Assembly: GCF_000224145.3 (NCBI RefSeq)
Contig: NC_020173.2
Location: 717,624-781,623, forward strand
Source of the DNA: Ciona intestinalis
Lineage: Eukaryota; Chordata; Ascidiacea; Phlebobranchia; Cionidae
Length of the DNA: 64,000 bases
Reading direction: 5' to 3'
The stretch's first letter is position 1, and every line of letters starts with the position of its first letter. Below, piece after piece: positions 1 to 13,000 of the stretch. Made by a program: the position numbers and the translations under genes. Under the pieces are notes generated by a model, which saw only the letters and a list, made by a program, of their open reading frames with translations, was not told where the DNA came from and did not search any database.

Positions 1-2698
1 TCGTATTTAATACAAATTGAATTGTAATTATTAAGTATCGAAAATTTTCTGAAAGTCCCATTTAAAATATTTGAAATTTGCAAAGGTAGAGTTTCCATAA
101 TATTTATAGTTGTATGAATAACACCGACGTGGTAAAGCTCTCGTTATAATACAATTTTCTAATTTAACCGACTTGTGCATACTTCCCGCAGTTACTACGC
201 ATGTTTTTCCTAGTATTACTGACAACTCGGTTTATTAGTAAAATATGGTATAGATGCATCAAATAATGACTCCCATTTTCTTTGGGTTACGGCGCCAATA
301 TCAACCGCTTGTAAAGGTCGTACCGAAAATAATATTATCGTAGCTTAAACATTTGCACTGAACAACATAGGCGACTATGCGCTGTCAAACTTTCTCCTCA
401 CGCAGGAGCCTCTCCGACACAAAAGTAACTGGTATTGGCTATAAATAAATATGGAGGTAGTATGGTCAAAAATTATAAATCATATATGTTGGTCTAAGAT
501 GGTTTGTGTTTTTAATCTCTTGTTTTTTTCAACCACCTTACCCCATATATAGTACTATATGTAAAACTCAAGCTATTTTTACAATTTGCTTGAATATAAT
601 AAACATCATTTACGAAAAATATGCAAACTTTGGTTATAATCTAATATGCATATTTATACTACCGATTTGGTACTTCCCATTTCGTATAACTATGCAAAAT
701 ATAACCGAAATAACTACAATGCTGGTTAGTTATAACCGCTATAGAATATTTAATCTAATCAAAATATGAATCACGCGGTATGGGTTTTTCAGTGTGTTGG
801 TGATAACTTTCGCTTCCGCCGACGTAAAATCCCACGAATATGGAAATCACAGAAAACGAAATCGTGTATAAGATTTTAATAGGTGATGACGAAAGAAGCG
901 AAAACGTGCGTGGGTGCGGTTAGGTTACCTGGTGGTGTCGGTTTGTACTAAACGTTGCAAACAGTTTAACATATTTGATCATATCTGCTTTTTTCCGAAA
1001 GGAAAACGCGCCGCCTGTCTACTTTATCGGTAAAATAAAAATAAAACTCAGCAAGATCAAAGTTTGCCAAACGTGGCCATTCATTTATTTGTAACGTCGT
1101 CATGGTGGATTCAAAATTCACCGCAAGTCAAAGTAGTTATCACGCAGATCTAGCAATCTGTGGTCACGTAGACCAAGATAAACATCGCAAAACAACGAGA
1201 GTAGCCATGTCTCATAATGTGAGACAGTTTGGGTAATGCACACGTTGCATTTTCCCTGCGGCTTACTCCGACACCGATCGGTAACTTGATTCGTGCCGGG
1301 TTGTCGACGTTGTTTTGCTCATTCCGTGACGCCACGCCTCCGTAATACGAAAAGCTGCGCATATAAGTACTTTCGCTGTGCCGAAGTTCACGCCCGGCAT
1401 AAAAGTATATATAACATTGCAAATTAAAGCATACCGAAAAATGTAAAATTTACCCACCAAGCGTTTGATTTTGCAAAGGTTTTATTTAAAAACACGAGTC
1501 GCGGTAATTAACTGATGGTAGTTGTTTCATGTTCAGGTACATTCACAAAGTATCTATAAACATATAAGTTATCGTCTCTTTTATTTAAGGACTTCCAGCA
1601 TGCTCATATCGCTTTAAAGACGAAGCCAGCAATCTTATTAAAGGATAAGCTGACACACTTGTAAGGTGTTCTGAACAACATTTTGTTCTTTAATGTTTTG
1701 GAATTCTTAGCATTTTAGCGCAGATGGCGCAAGGCCTTTGCCAGTGTTTCACTTGGCAGTAAAAAATGTTAAAAATGCATGTACCTCGTTGCATCCATTT
1801 TATGCATCCATTTTAAAAAGTTACTGCTGACAACTTACTTTTAAACATTTTTGGTTAATACACAAACGCTACCAAATATATAAATTTATTTGTAGAAACT
1901 GTTGTTGCAGCAAGTTTGAAGTTTATCTACAGCTTGTTTGTACTGGACTTAACGCATGGCATGTAAATTGTGTATGAAGTAATTACACACATGTTCTTTT
2001 TTATAACATATATCCAACATCAGAACAATACTTGTGTTTCAGCAAACCTACTTGGCTGAAATATGCATTTACTTTGAATGTCAATTATAAATCTTCACTG
2101 AAGGAATGTATTTTATTTCTTACATAAATAACAAAGAATTTAACCGCTGGTCAAACTATATATTTCAGTTTCCTTATACGGTGATAAACCACGTTTTATG
2201 GTTTATTTATGCTTGTAATTTATTTACAGGTCACAATAGACAGTTAGCTTGGTGCGCTTTACGCCGAAGCGACCATAAACAAACCGGCTCTTACCAGCGA
2301 AATATAATCGTAAACTTGGCGGGTTAGTTTATGGAGAAATTCGTGTTGATAAAAGTCAAGAGTTCATAATAGCGGTCCTATTTTAGTAATTACAACAAAA
2401 CGGCGAGAAATTGTTCGCAGAATGATATGCCGCCATATAAATAAAAGACTAAATCAAAATCACTTCATTTGTGCGAACGAAACGACGAAAAAGCGTAAGC
2501 AAGTGGTAACATATTCACATTTTTGGTGCATTTAATTACAACATACACAAATGATTAGGTTGTTACATGTTGGTACATTTTTGTTGAAACTACAATACAG
2601 AAGAACGCAAAATTTTTTAAAAAAAGTGCAAATAGTTTTTATTTTGAAGGCCTTTTGTGAAGCTTACTGTTAAAAGTTTATACAAAAAATATCGACAT

Positions 2699-2732
2699 GG
2701 GCATTATACTGTATATCAGTATAATGTCGCCC
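2699..2732. repeat. short near-perfect hairpin
   Basis: An inverted repeat with arms ATTATACTG and CAGTATAAT around a 5-base TATAT loop, flanked by outer GGGC and GCCC that can extend the stem. Nothing around it suggests a gene. It may be a relic of a small inverted-repeat element. Confidence 0.5.
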
Positions 2733-4246
2733 ATTTGCATTAGAACGCTGACAGTTTAACTGAGTGACACTATAAAAAACGCCTTCCATCGTTTGGTTAT
2801 GACCATGTCTTTATTGTGCATAAATACATTATATCGCCGTAAAGTGTAATGCATGGCAACTGCTGTGGTTTGATAAATGACCTGACTTGACCGATGTACC
2901 TCCGGACCCCGGAGGTCGATAAACGTAGACAGTCTTACGATCCGCTTTACAATGCCGACTACGTAGAAACGCTTCTCGTTTGGCCTGTTCAAGTGCTCAA
3001 GGTTTATTGGATAATTGTAGACGTGTGTTTTACAAGCATAAACCTTTTTTTCTTGCCAAAGCGTGCGTGTATAAATACGAACAGAAATAATGGAAGGACA
3101 CACAAGCCAGCATCGAAGGAACAGCAAGAGTAAGCAAAAGCAACCATCTTGGAAGTAATTAGCTCGGGCATGTTGTTTTGTCTAAATGTAAAAGCAAAGC
3201 AGGGACGGTCTGTTATAACTTCATAGGCGAATTGTATTGGCGCACAAACTAGCTACAAAACTTCGACATAGTTTTTTTTTGTGTTTGACGTAATAGTTAA
3301 TATTTATTTTTGGTCCATCATACGGGTAACGCCTAAGAAATTTGTTGGTATTCGTTTACCGGCAATTCGATACGAGGAAAGTTATTTTCCTTCTAAAATT
3401 CATGCTTGTTAAAAAATGCGCAATCGCTTATCAACTGCTGTAAAACTGCCCACTATTTTCCGAAGCTCGGCATAGACAATCAATTGCAACGATTTGGGGA
3501 CAATTGAAAAGTAGTTGAGTTGTTGTTCCAATTACCTCGTACGTAGCATGACCGATATTAGTAAACCACTTTTAGAAAAGTTTATTATTTTTCCGGCAAC
3601 GACCGTTTTCGACACGAAGCGCAGCAGATTCGACACGGTATACGTTTCCACACAATACGCTGTTCTCTGCGGATGTAGCACCTGTCTAATCGGATTGCAT
3701 TTTAGAAGTCTTGTTTATTGGTGGGGCGGAATGTTGAAAAAGGTATTCGGGTATAAGTTTGCGGTCTAATTGCGGACATTGACGTGTCCATGCTTTGCAG
3801 TCCGTTTCTACACAGCATATAAAGTGACCAAAAATAGCTCCTGGCAAGTTATTACTTCGCTGGTGATGGCAGAAATAGAACTAATTTTCGAGTGGGTGGG
3901 GAAACGTTCGTAACATTTTCGAATTGCGTTAATTGCTAAATAATTACGGTGTTTAATAAGTGTGAGCGATATCGCCTACTTTTATAAATTTAGTTTGACT
4001 AGACTAGACGATTTAGGAATAAGCAGCAGTGGTAGTATTACGCCCGTAAATGTAGAAGTAAGCTCCTTTTTTTAAATTTAATTTTCCTTTTTCGTCCTTA
4101 TTTTATTCTTTAATCAAAATTGAAATTATTCCACGAATTTTGGTTTTCATCTTCAGTACCGGCTGCTCGGTACTCAGAATCCAACAAAGGAAAACCCACA
4201 GCAAGTTCCTGCTATAGCATTGCGAGGTGAGGTTTATGATAGCGTT

Positions 4247-4318
4247 TGTAAATTTAACTATATACAAATTGTTATGATTACAAAAAATTTAACCATATAC
4301 AAATTGCTATGATACATA
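4247..4318. repeat. two-copy tandem duplication of about 37 bp
   Basis: Two neighbouring copies of a TTTAACTATATACAAATTG-type unit differ by a few bases and follow each other directly. Simple local duplication; no coding meaning seen. Confidence 0.6.
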
Positions 4319-4843
4319 ACTTTTATATTACGATTTTAAACTTTAAATTGTAAATAGTGTAATATGGCAAAATTTAAAACATGATAACAAAACAGACTTT
4401 TACTAAACCCCAAAATATTTTGTGAAATATATTCCTTTTTCGGTAGCGGTATGCTTGTATATTTTTACCGCAGTAAAGACCTACAGGAAAATTCACCATA
4501 ATTTGCGGTTTGTGGTGTTTTGTAGCCTTTACAGAAATCGGCATATCCGTTTTTGTAACAAGAGATATATGCCACCCGAGATTTTAAGGTTTATAAAAAC
4601 AAGTTCGGAATACAATACCCCAGACGGCCTGTTATGACTTAGTAAGTGACCTATAAGGACGATTATGTGCGAACATATGATAGTCTGCCAGCAGTCCGTA
4701 AGATTAGGGACGAAATTTAATAAGTCGCGCCACCACTTTTATGGATTTGCAATAAAATAATGTATTGCGAGTGTTCAAAACACTAAACATTTTTCTTAAC
4801 ATAATTTGGATTTCTGAATTGCTTTGTATAAATACGTATATTC

Positions 4844-5020
4844 GGGTGGGGAAAGATGGGACACCTTTTTATTCTATTTTCTAATCCCGTAAGTAAACTA
4901 TAGTAGACAGCATGAAACATTCAAACAAAGAATTATAAAACCGTATCCTCACGACTTCCAGAGACCGTCGTTATAACTGCCTAAAACACGATCAGAATAT
5001 TTTGGCTTATTATGTGCTTA
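4844..5020 (+). mobile_element. MITE copy, 3' end missing
   Basis: Starts GGGTGGGGAAAGATGGGACA, runs through the family's AAACCGTATCCTCACGACTTCC middle and stops at TTATTATGTGCTTA; the right inverted repeat is absent. Confidence 0.8.
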
Positions 5021-5440
5021 TGAATTCACTATTTTTCATGGTGAATTTATAAACACGTTTGTAGCGACATTTTCGTTCGGTATTACCTTAAAGCTGCCCC
5101 GCTTATTATAAAGTTCGCAATGCTGTGGTATGCATTATCAATTTTAAGTACTTCGAATTATACGCCGCGCCAAGCATACTAAACATTGCCGACATGCTTT
5201 GTCGTGTATTCCGACTAAGAAAATCGTCATACATGACGTGGATAGTAAACTAAAATCACTTCACACGTTAGCGGAAAATTGCCGTGGGCGCGGTGGGATG
5301 CATATTATACACAAGCCGTCCACGACAGCGTAGTGTATAAGGGTGGTGGCTTGCTAATTAGATCGTTTTAGAACAGGTGAACTGCTCGTAACACAGTTTT
5401 TCTTGTGGTAACTTGACAACATAGGCGAGGGTTTATAAAC

Positions 5441-5510
5441 AGAGCATGCACAGGCAGTATGAGATCATTGCGAGTGTGGTACGATCTCACATACTTCCGT
5501 GCATGTCGCT
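5441..5510 (+). ncRNA. candidate microRNA precursor hairpin
   Basis: A 70-nt inverted repeat folds with about 23 base pairs. CATGCAC (5445-5451) pairs with GTGCATG (5499-5505), AGTATG (5456-5461) with CATACT (5490-5495) and AGATC (5462-5466) with GATCT (5483-5487), leaving small bulges and a 16-nt loop. Further pairs extend the base of the stem. A TATA-like TTTATAAAC lies at 5432-5440, immediately upstream. Size, bulge pattern and loop are those of a pre-miRNA. I do not recognise the arm sequences as a known family, so the call rests on structure alone. Since a hairpin is nearly symmetric, the strand is a guess. Confidence 0.35.
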
Positions 5511-7012
5511 GAGTGGCCGTCGGAGTACAAGGCGCTCCCGGCAAGGCGTGGCTGGTGGTGCCGGGGCACCGAGCCCGTACAGTCGTTAGCTCTAAGCGTT
5601 CATTTGTCGCAGATTGTTATTTAGATGCTATATAGCCCACCTTTCAATTACTAAGATAATTTATTCAGGAAGAGAGCTTTAAAATAATGTAGCAAGAAAA
5701 TATATAGTTTCATTGCTACTTTTCACAGATTATGAATACGTTTTCCAGGAAACTTTTGCATGTTAGGATTAAGAAGCAGATATACCAGCAGATATACCAA
5801 CATTAAAAAGATAGCAAGCAAAGTACAGTATACTGCCGACCATTTGATTTGAAAAAAAATGGTACTTATAGAATCTAGATAAGGGGCTATCGGGTACATA
5901 AAACTGGAAAGTAAGGTTCATAGGGACAAATTATGGCCAGAATAAACTGATGAACCTTGTTGTTCTGATAGTATTTCGTCCGCTCCAATTAATCGACTTG
6001 GAAGGGTAAAGAAGAGAAAAAACACCCATGAAAAACTCTCGCAGCAAGCGTATATATAAATTGAGTAGGAAACCGGATCTACAACGTCAGCCCCTTAGGG
6101 CGAGTGACAGAGAGCTTAGAACCTGGCGCGAGGTCTGATCGGCTCGCTAAGTCGTCTCAATAAAGTTACCTCTTCCAGGAGAGCTCTTTTCACCACCTTG
6201 TGATGATAGCTCGAATGTTTGGAGGGTAAACAGGCATAAAGTCCAGCAGTTTAACCGAGATACACCCAAACGTTAAAAGGTGCAAGGCGTGCTAAGATCA
6301 TATCTTGAACTACCGTTAGGTGCATAATCGCATTAGCAGAATATCGATCCTATGCGAGAGAGGAAGCTTCTAGTTAAGCAAGCCGATCAGGGGCCTCCAA
6401 ACTACCACGATTCGGAGACGTTTAGAGCACGCGTTCGCTTTATATTTCCTGGAAAAAATATTTTGGCGGTCACGACTCGCGACCCGCGGGTCAGCACGGA
6501 CAAGTTATCAGCAACCGATGCCGCCGATTCGTGTAATTATTCCACCTTGTGCTGCCCCGTGTCAAGCTAATCAGACACGGGCACCGTTAATGTCCGGCTA
6601 AGTGACAACTTTAGCATAATAAGGGTGTTTAGAGAGTGTAAACTGCCAAATATGCAGCACATTCTTAATAGCTCTAGGGCAGGTTATGTGCATAACCATT
6701 GGAACATTTTTATTGCGCCACTAAATAATGTGTTTTTTATTTTAATGCATCAGGTATGTGTTGCGTCCTGCTTACTTATATTAAACCGTTTAAGAAATAC
6801 GCTCGTGTAGGGTTCAATATATATTATCGTCTGGCGAAAATTTACCGGTAGCACATAATATTGTGAAGATATGTTTAAATAATTTTCTAAATATTTTTTT
6901 TATACTACCAAACTGGACGGTCAAAACGATTAAAAATATGAACCATCTTAATCAACCTACTATAATTTTGTTTTTTCTTTAGGTATTGTCAGCCTTTAGA
7001 TAGTGCCCGAAA

Positions 7013-10000
7013 ATGCGATCGTTAAGCATCGCTTTGACCTTTGCGCTGGTCGCTACTGTTCTCAGTCAGCGTACCACCACAACAGCGACGACCACCACTG
7101 CCGCACCAACCACTGCTACTACAACAACAGAAGATCCACTTTTCAATGAAAGACTGGTCCAGACTCAAGCAATGATCGAGACCGCAATAAGTAAGTTACA
7201 TAGATTATCTTATTGCCTTGCAGCAGTCACAACGTGATAGTTGAATAAATATTCGAAGTCACATTGCAGCAAAACGTGTCTATTGTTTGTGTGCATACAA
7301 AAGGCGACTTTAAATTTTGGAGATTATATCAGATTAGATAATATGGATCGCCAAAAGTGCATTATAATATGCTGCAACCTACGGCAACTTAAATATGCTT
7401 TTCTCCAGGAATGTTCTGTTTACCATCGTCTAACCAAGAAGAGGACCCCGTTGAACTTTGTATGACTGGCGACTTTAACCAGACTTCATGCGAAAACAGC
7501 GGAAAGCCGTGTTGTTACATTTTAGACGAAGAGGTATTTGAATTACGTTTCAGTACTAAGCCTTCTAAAACGACCAGGCACTCTAATGAGTTTCCGTTTT
7601 ACAGACGAACGAGGCAACGTGCCAGAAAAAGAGAGCTGAGACGTACGTTATCGCCAGACTTGAAGAAATGTACGACACAGTATCAGAAAACTCTTCAGAC
7701 ATCAAACAGAGCTTTCCTGGAGTCCAGGCAGTAGTTGACTGTACATTCAGCAGCCAGCCAACCTTATGCGCAGGTATGTATAACACGCTTCACACGTATT
7801 TTAATGATATGAACATTCCTGATGTAAATAGATAATGGTAATTAGGGTTGTATTTAAATAAATTCCTAACTACCAATTTCCTCTGCTCTGCCAGCTGAGT
7901 TACGTTGTATTAACAAACTACCATGTATTACGTTATGTTACTAACACATACACTATTAATAATGCCCGGGCCAAATTAACAATACTGTAGCATACAGTTT
8001 CTTTAACGCACACATCTTTTTGCTCAATGCATGCTTTTCGTAGTTTAACTTTCTAACGCCAACCAAAATCTTAATAGTAACTTATGCGCTAACGAGCTTA
8101 CTAACCAATATAGTTCTGACTAACAACTAACCGCTTCTAACATGCACATAACAGAGCAATACGTCATGACACAGTATCAGCCATTTTACCCGACATTGCC
8201 ACAACGTACAAGTAAGTATAAATGATGCCAGCATTTTAAAATAAAACTCAAAAAAAAAGTTTTTAAAAAAAATTGTTTTATCAGCTTATATCCCTGTTAC
8301 TCGACCGACATCATGTAAGTAGTACAAAAGATTTTTAAATGCATGCTGAGTTATACATAGGCTTACAATGCATGGTGTATGTCCTTGTTTTTGGGTGGTC
8401 GCAGCAGCAGGCAAGCAGAGGAAGCCTAAACAAACCTAAACAGCAATTGAGAAATTCATGTCCGTATAGGAAACATTGTGGTTATTATTCAACGTGCGAT
8501 ACGTCTTGACGAATCAGCGATTCGAAGACTACTCGACTGGGGTCCAGCTTTAACACAAAGGCTACTCGAGCCTGGTGTTCTCGTCGAGGCCGACCGAATA
8601 GCCTTGTTCAATGCTTTACGCATTTTCCGAGATAGAACCGGGACTCCAATTGATTTACCAGACAATATAATTATCATCACCACCACTACCATCCCACCAC
8701 CACCAAGAACCACCCAAACTACTACCACACCAGCACCAATAATTTTTGTGCCCCAGACAACGATCCGTGACCCAGGATTTCGTAAGTCGACACTGGACGT
8801 TAATTAACGAGGATATTTACATATATAGATGTGAAGGTGGATTTGAGTGTTGGTGTGTTTTCCATATTCGATTTCGTTTTAGTAGTTTTAGCAGAATATG
8901 GATAGTTATTGCCAAAGGTTAAAAATGTATACGAATTGCGGTATATGCATTACCCTATTACATGTTTGCATGCAAAAAGGTACGAGACCCTGCTTTGTTT
9001 AAATCATTCGTGCATGTTTAAAAAGCGCGTCTGAAACGTCTTTGTTTCACAGCAAGCAGATGCTTTTGGTATCCATGGTCAGGTTGGGGCCGATGTGAAG
9101 GTGTATGCGGAGCTGGAGTCCAAACCAGATTCCGTCGTTGTCAAAACTGTGTACCTGGTACCGGTGCTTGCCAAGGGGCTTGTGTGTTTAAAAGGCAAGT
9201 TCAATTCAAACTGTACATAGCGTAATATAGTCGTCGTTGGGCTCTTTTGGACGTATAATTGTCAGGAACCGATTCCATATATTCGTTTAATGTTGAGTTG
9301 TGGTTTAAAATGTCCCGAGTGGGTATTTAGTAACGAACCAATCGGTTTTGGGTTTTCTATTGGCAAACGCATTTACCTTATGTTAACGTATTGTGTTATT
9401 TTGTAGGAGCTGTGCCAACCCAATTGGAATGATCTGCGGGTACTGGAGTGGATGGTCAGGATACAGTCCATGCAGCAGCAGTTGTGGTGATGGAGCACGA
9501 ACACGAACCCGATCTTGCCATGGTGGAAACATTGGACAAGTCGGTAAGTACCGGTTTGTAAATTTTCATTAAACATCAGAGGGTTAAGCTTTAGTTTTTG
9601 GCACCAATTTTGTAACGTTTTGTTGTTTTACTGTAGGATGTATTGGGGCATCATCTGAGTCTCTGGCTTGCAACACTGGTCTTAACAATCGAGGTACTTT
9701 CCTTAACTGGTCAGTGTGGTCAGTCTGCTCGGTTTCATGTGGTGGTGGAACAAGATCACGATCAAGGGTAAGTTGGAATATTTCCAGTTGTATTTCTCTA
9801 CATTGCTGCCACGTTTCACACATTTAATACGTTTACCGCCCACCAGACCCACACTTGTGATGGTCCCATCTCGGAACAACAGGCTTGTGGAACAGGAATA
9901 TGCTGCGGAAAATTGGAATGGTCCGGTTGGAACGAATGCAGTACAACCTGTGGGCAGGTATGGTGTTTTATACTAGCTGAAATTGAAATTATTTGATTAT

Positions 10001-13000
10001 CATATCAAATCCGCCCAAACATAAAGTATTGTATAAGCATATGCTCCACCTGAACCTATAAGTATGAAATGTATTTGGAGCTGTTATAATCATATTTATT
10101 AACAGGGAACTCAAGTTCGAATTCGATCAGATATCTGCCCAGATGTTCCAAATCAAAGCGAATCTCAAGCTTGCAATCTAGGTAAACAATAATTTTATGC
10201 GCGTTGTGGTACTGAGACATAAACATTAAGCAACCTGCACACCATACACAATAGAACTATAATGTTTGCTGAAAAGGGCATTTAGTTTTACAGAATAGAA
10301 CTATTTAGTTTTTTTATTATTATTTTGGTTGATTTGTCAGCAATTCACAACAACTGGCAGAATGTCTAATTCAATTTTTATTCTAGGTTCTGGTAACTAC
10401 GGACCATGGAGTCCATGGGGAGATTGTAGCAGCACTTGTGCAGGTGGAATCCGATCCAGATCTAGGTCTCATTCATGCAGGGAAAACCTGGAGGTTGCAC
10501 AAGAACAATGCGGTGCTCTTGGAGATTTCTCTGACTGGTAGGTGTACAATACACATCGTTAACTTACAAAAGATCCTAAATCGAAATCCATAAAAAATGG
10601 GTACTCATATGTTCTAACATGGTAATGAAACCCATCACCGAGATATGTACTGCTGCTCTTTTGACATAAAATGCATTTTTTGTTAAATCCGCAGGTCAGC
10701 ACCAGAGGCATGCTCTTCTACTTGCCCAGGAGGTACCGCCCGAAGAACCCGTACCCACAGTTGTACCAATAATGTTGAGCAGGACGCTGTTCCTTGCGGA
10801 CCAGCTGGTTTCTACCAAGAATGGACACAATGGTCATCATGCAGTAACACATGCGGTGGACAACAATCACGTGTTCAAAGACACACCTGTGGAGAAACAC
10901 CTCGCGTTGAAAATCGTCCATGTGGAGGAAATGGTAATTTGATTAAAGTTATTAAATGTAGAGTGTTTTATAATATATCGTAATGTTAATAGGAGTGTAT
11001 GGTCAATGGACCGGTTATTCCCCCTGCTCTCAGTCATGCTCAGGAGGTACTCAAACGAGAAGACGATTTGACGTTTGCACACGAGATGCACAAGTAAGTT
11101 TATGTCACAGGTTATAATTTCAAATAACCCGACTTAAGTTTTGTGACGGTGGTGCATTGGTTCAGTGAGGTATAAATATAATAAAAATACTGTCTAGCGA
11201 AAATTTCATTTTATAGAACCGAGCATATATATATACATTGATTGTACAGAGTAGTCTGTTTTAACGTTACTGCCTATAATGCGTAGACCGAAACCCAAGC
11301 TTGTGGAGCGTTTGGATCATGGGGAGTCTACTCTTCATGGAGTTTGTGTTCAAGAACCTGCGGTGGAGGCCAACAATCTCGAACTAGAGTACACTCATGC
11401 CGTAAGTTAAAACGTCATATAGTGGGATGGGGGAAGACGGGACACCTTTAGCACATAGTATCTAAATATCTTGATCGTATATTTAAACAATTTTAGAACG
11501 GTCTATGGGAGTCGTAAGGATATGGTTTTATAAAATGAATAGGTGTCCCATCTCCCCCACCCTATTATACATGTTTACGAACCGGGGCTGCGAGCAATTG
11601 TACACAAACTCGCGGTTTTAGTTTGGTTAAAGCAGATTTATTGTGATTATGTTAATCATTTCTGATAACCACTTCTCGAAATTTCATTGTGTTTATTGTA
11701 GCAATGTAGCATTGGCATTGATTCAATATTTTTATGCAGCTGCCAATCTTGGAGCTGGCAACAACGGTGGTGCTGAACAAGAAGTCCGTGCATGTGGTAC
11801 TGAAATCTGCTGCAACTATTTCGATTACGGCGAATGGTCTGCATGTTCCAGGACCTGCGGCTACGGATCCCGATCAAGGCGACGCGTCAGCAACTGCCCC
11901 AACCGTCTTCCAGAAGTCGTACAAAACCAAGTAAGCAAACTTCTAAATTAAAAAGGCATTAGTTTTAAACTGACGATGTTCTTAGGATCATTTTGTTGTT
12001 TCAATAGCGGTTACATTCACTGTATACAGCTTAAACTCATTTAAATGTTTTTATTTACAGTTCTGCTACATTTCTTCCGGTGAGCTTGGTGAATGGTCAC
12101 AATGGAGCGCTTGCAGTCAATCTTGTCTTGGTGGAACTCAAACCAGAACGAAAATCCACAGCTGCAACTCGGCACTTAATCAAAGACAGTCTCAATTCTG
12201 TGGTGTTGACGGAGGCTACACACAATGGTCAGCTTGGGGACAATGTTCACGCACCTGCGGTGTTGGATTCCAGGCCAAACGACGAACTCACATCTGTGGA
12301 ACCAAAGAAGCTCAAGTTGAACAACAGTAAGTGCCCAAACACAGATGCCACATAACGGTTTAGTCCTTTACATCTTTATACATAGCTTTCGTTTAACTTA
12401 GCTTGAGTCATAACATTTTGCATACGATATAAAACAAAATTCAAAAATATTCGAAAATGTTTTGTAATGCTATAAAATCTTTAACTTACAGACAATGCGT
12501 CATCGAACCAGCAGCTTTCGGAGCACCAGGACCATGGGGTCCATGCTCACAGACTTGCTCTGGTGGAAGACAAACCAGACGATACGAACATAACTGCGGT
12601 TTGCCAGACAGGTTCGAATCACAAGAATGTGGTAACCCTGGCAATTTCCGAGAGTGGGGTCAATGGACAACATGCTCCAGTACTTGCACCGGCACTAGGG
12701 TATGTTGGAAACTTTTCTTCTGTAATATTAGAAACAAAATTGAACATGTCTAATTTGAGCTATTAACTGCAGATCCGTCGCAAGTTCCACCAATGTACCA
12801 CAGAATCGGATTCTGAAACCCAAGCCTGCGGAGGCGGTGGTAACTACGGAGTATGGACACAATGGGGAGCTTGCTCGCAAGTTTGTGCTGGAGGTAAAAA
12901 TAACCGTGGTTGCTTTCATTGTTAGCCCAAAATCAACAACAACAAGCCCGCATTTTTTGACTATATATTCATCTGATTTTACCGTATCTACGGTACTGAA

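Larger units (their letters stand above)
1..6980. other. intergenic region without a supported protein gene
   Basis: Open frames here are short, lack neighbouring splice-consistent exons and resemble no family I know. The stretch holds a 34-bp hairpin (2699-2732), a small tandem duplication (about 4247-4318), a MITE copy (4844-5020), a miRNA-precursor-like hairpin (5441-5510) and a more GC-rich block around 5500-5600 and 6070-6200. The first visible part of the next gene is a splice acceptor at 6981-6982 just before its start codon, so the promoter and at least one 5' UTR exon of that gene probably lie in this region but cannot be placed. Confidence 0.6.

Noticed and set aside
6045-6185. TATA-like box (TATATATAAATTG), GC-richer stretch and AATAAA about 100 bp later, resembling the promoter and poly(A) layout of a solo LTR
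   Set aside because: No second copy, no convincing terminal repeats or target duplication and no retroelement coding remains nearby; the layout alone is too weak.
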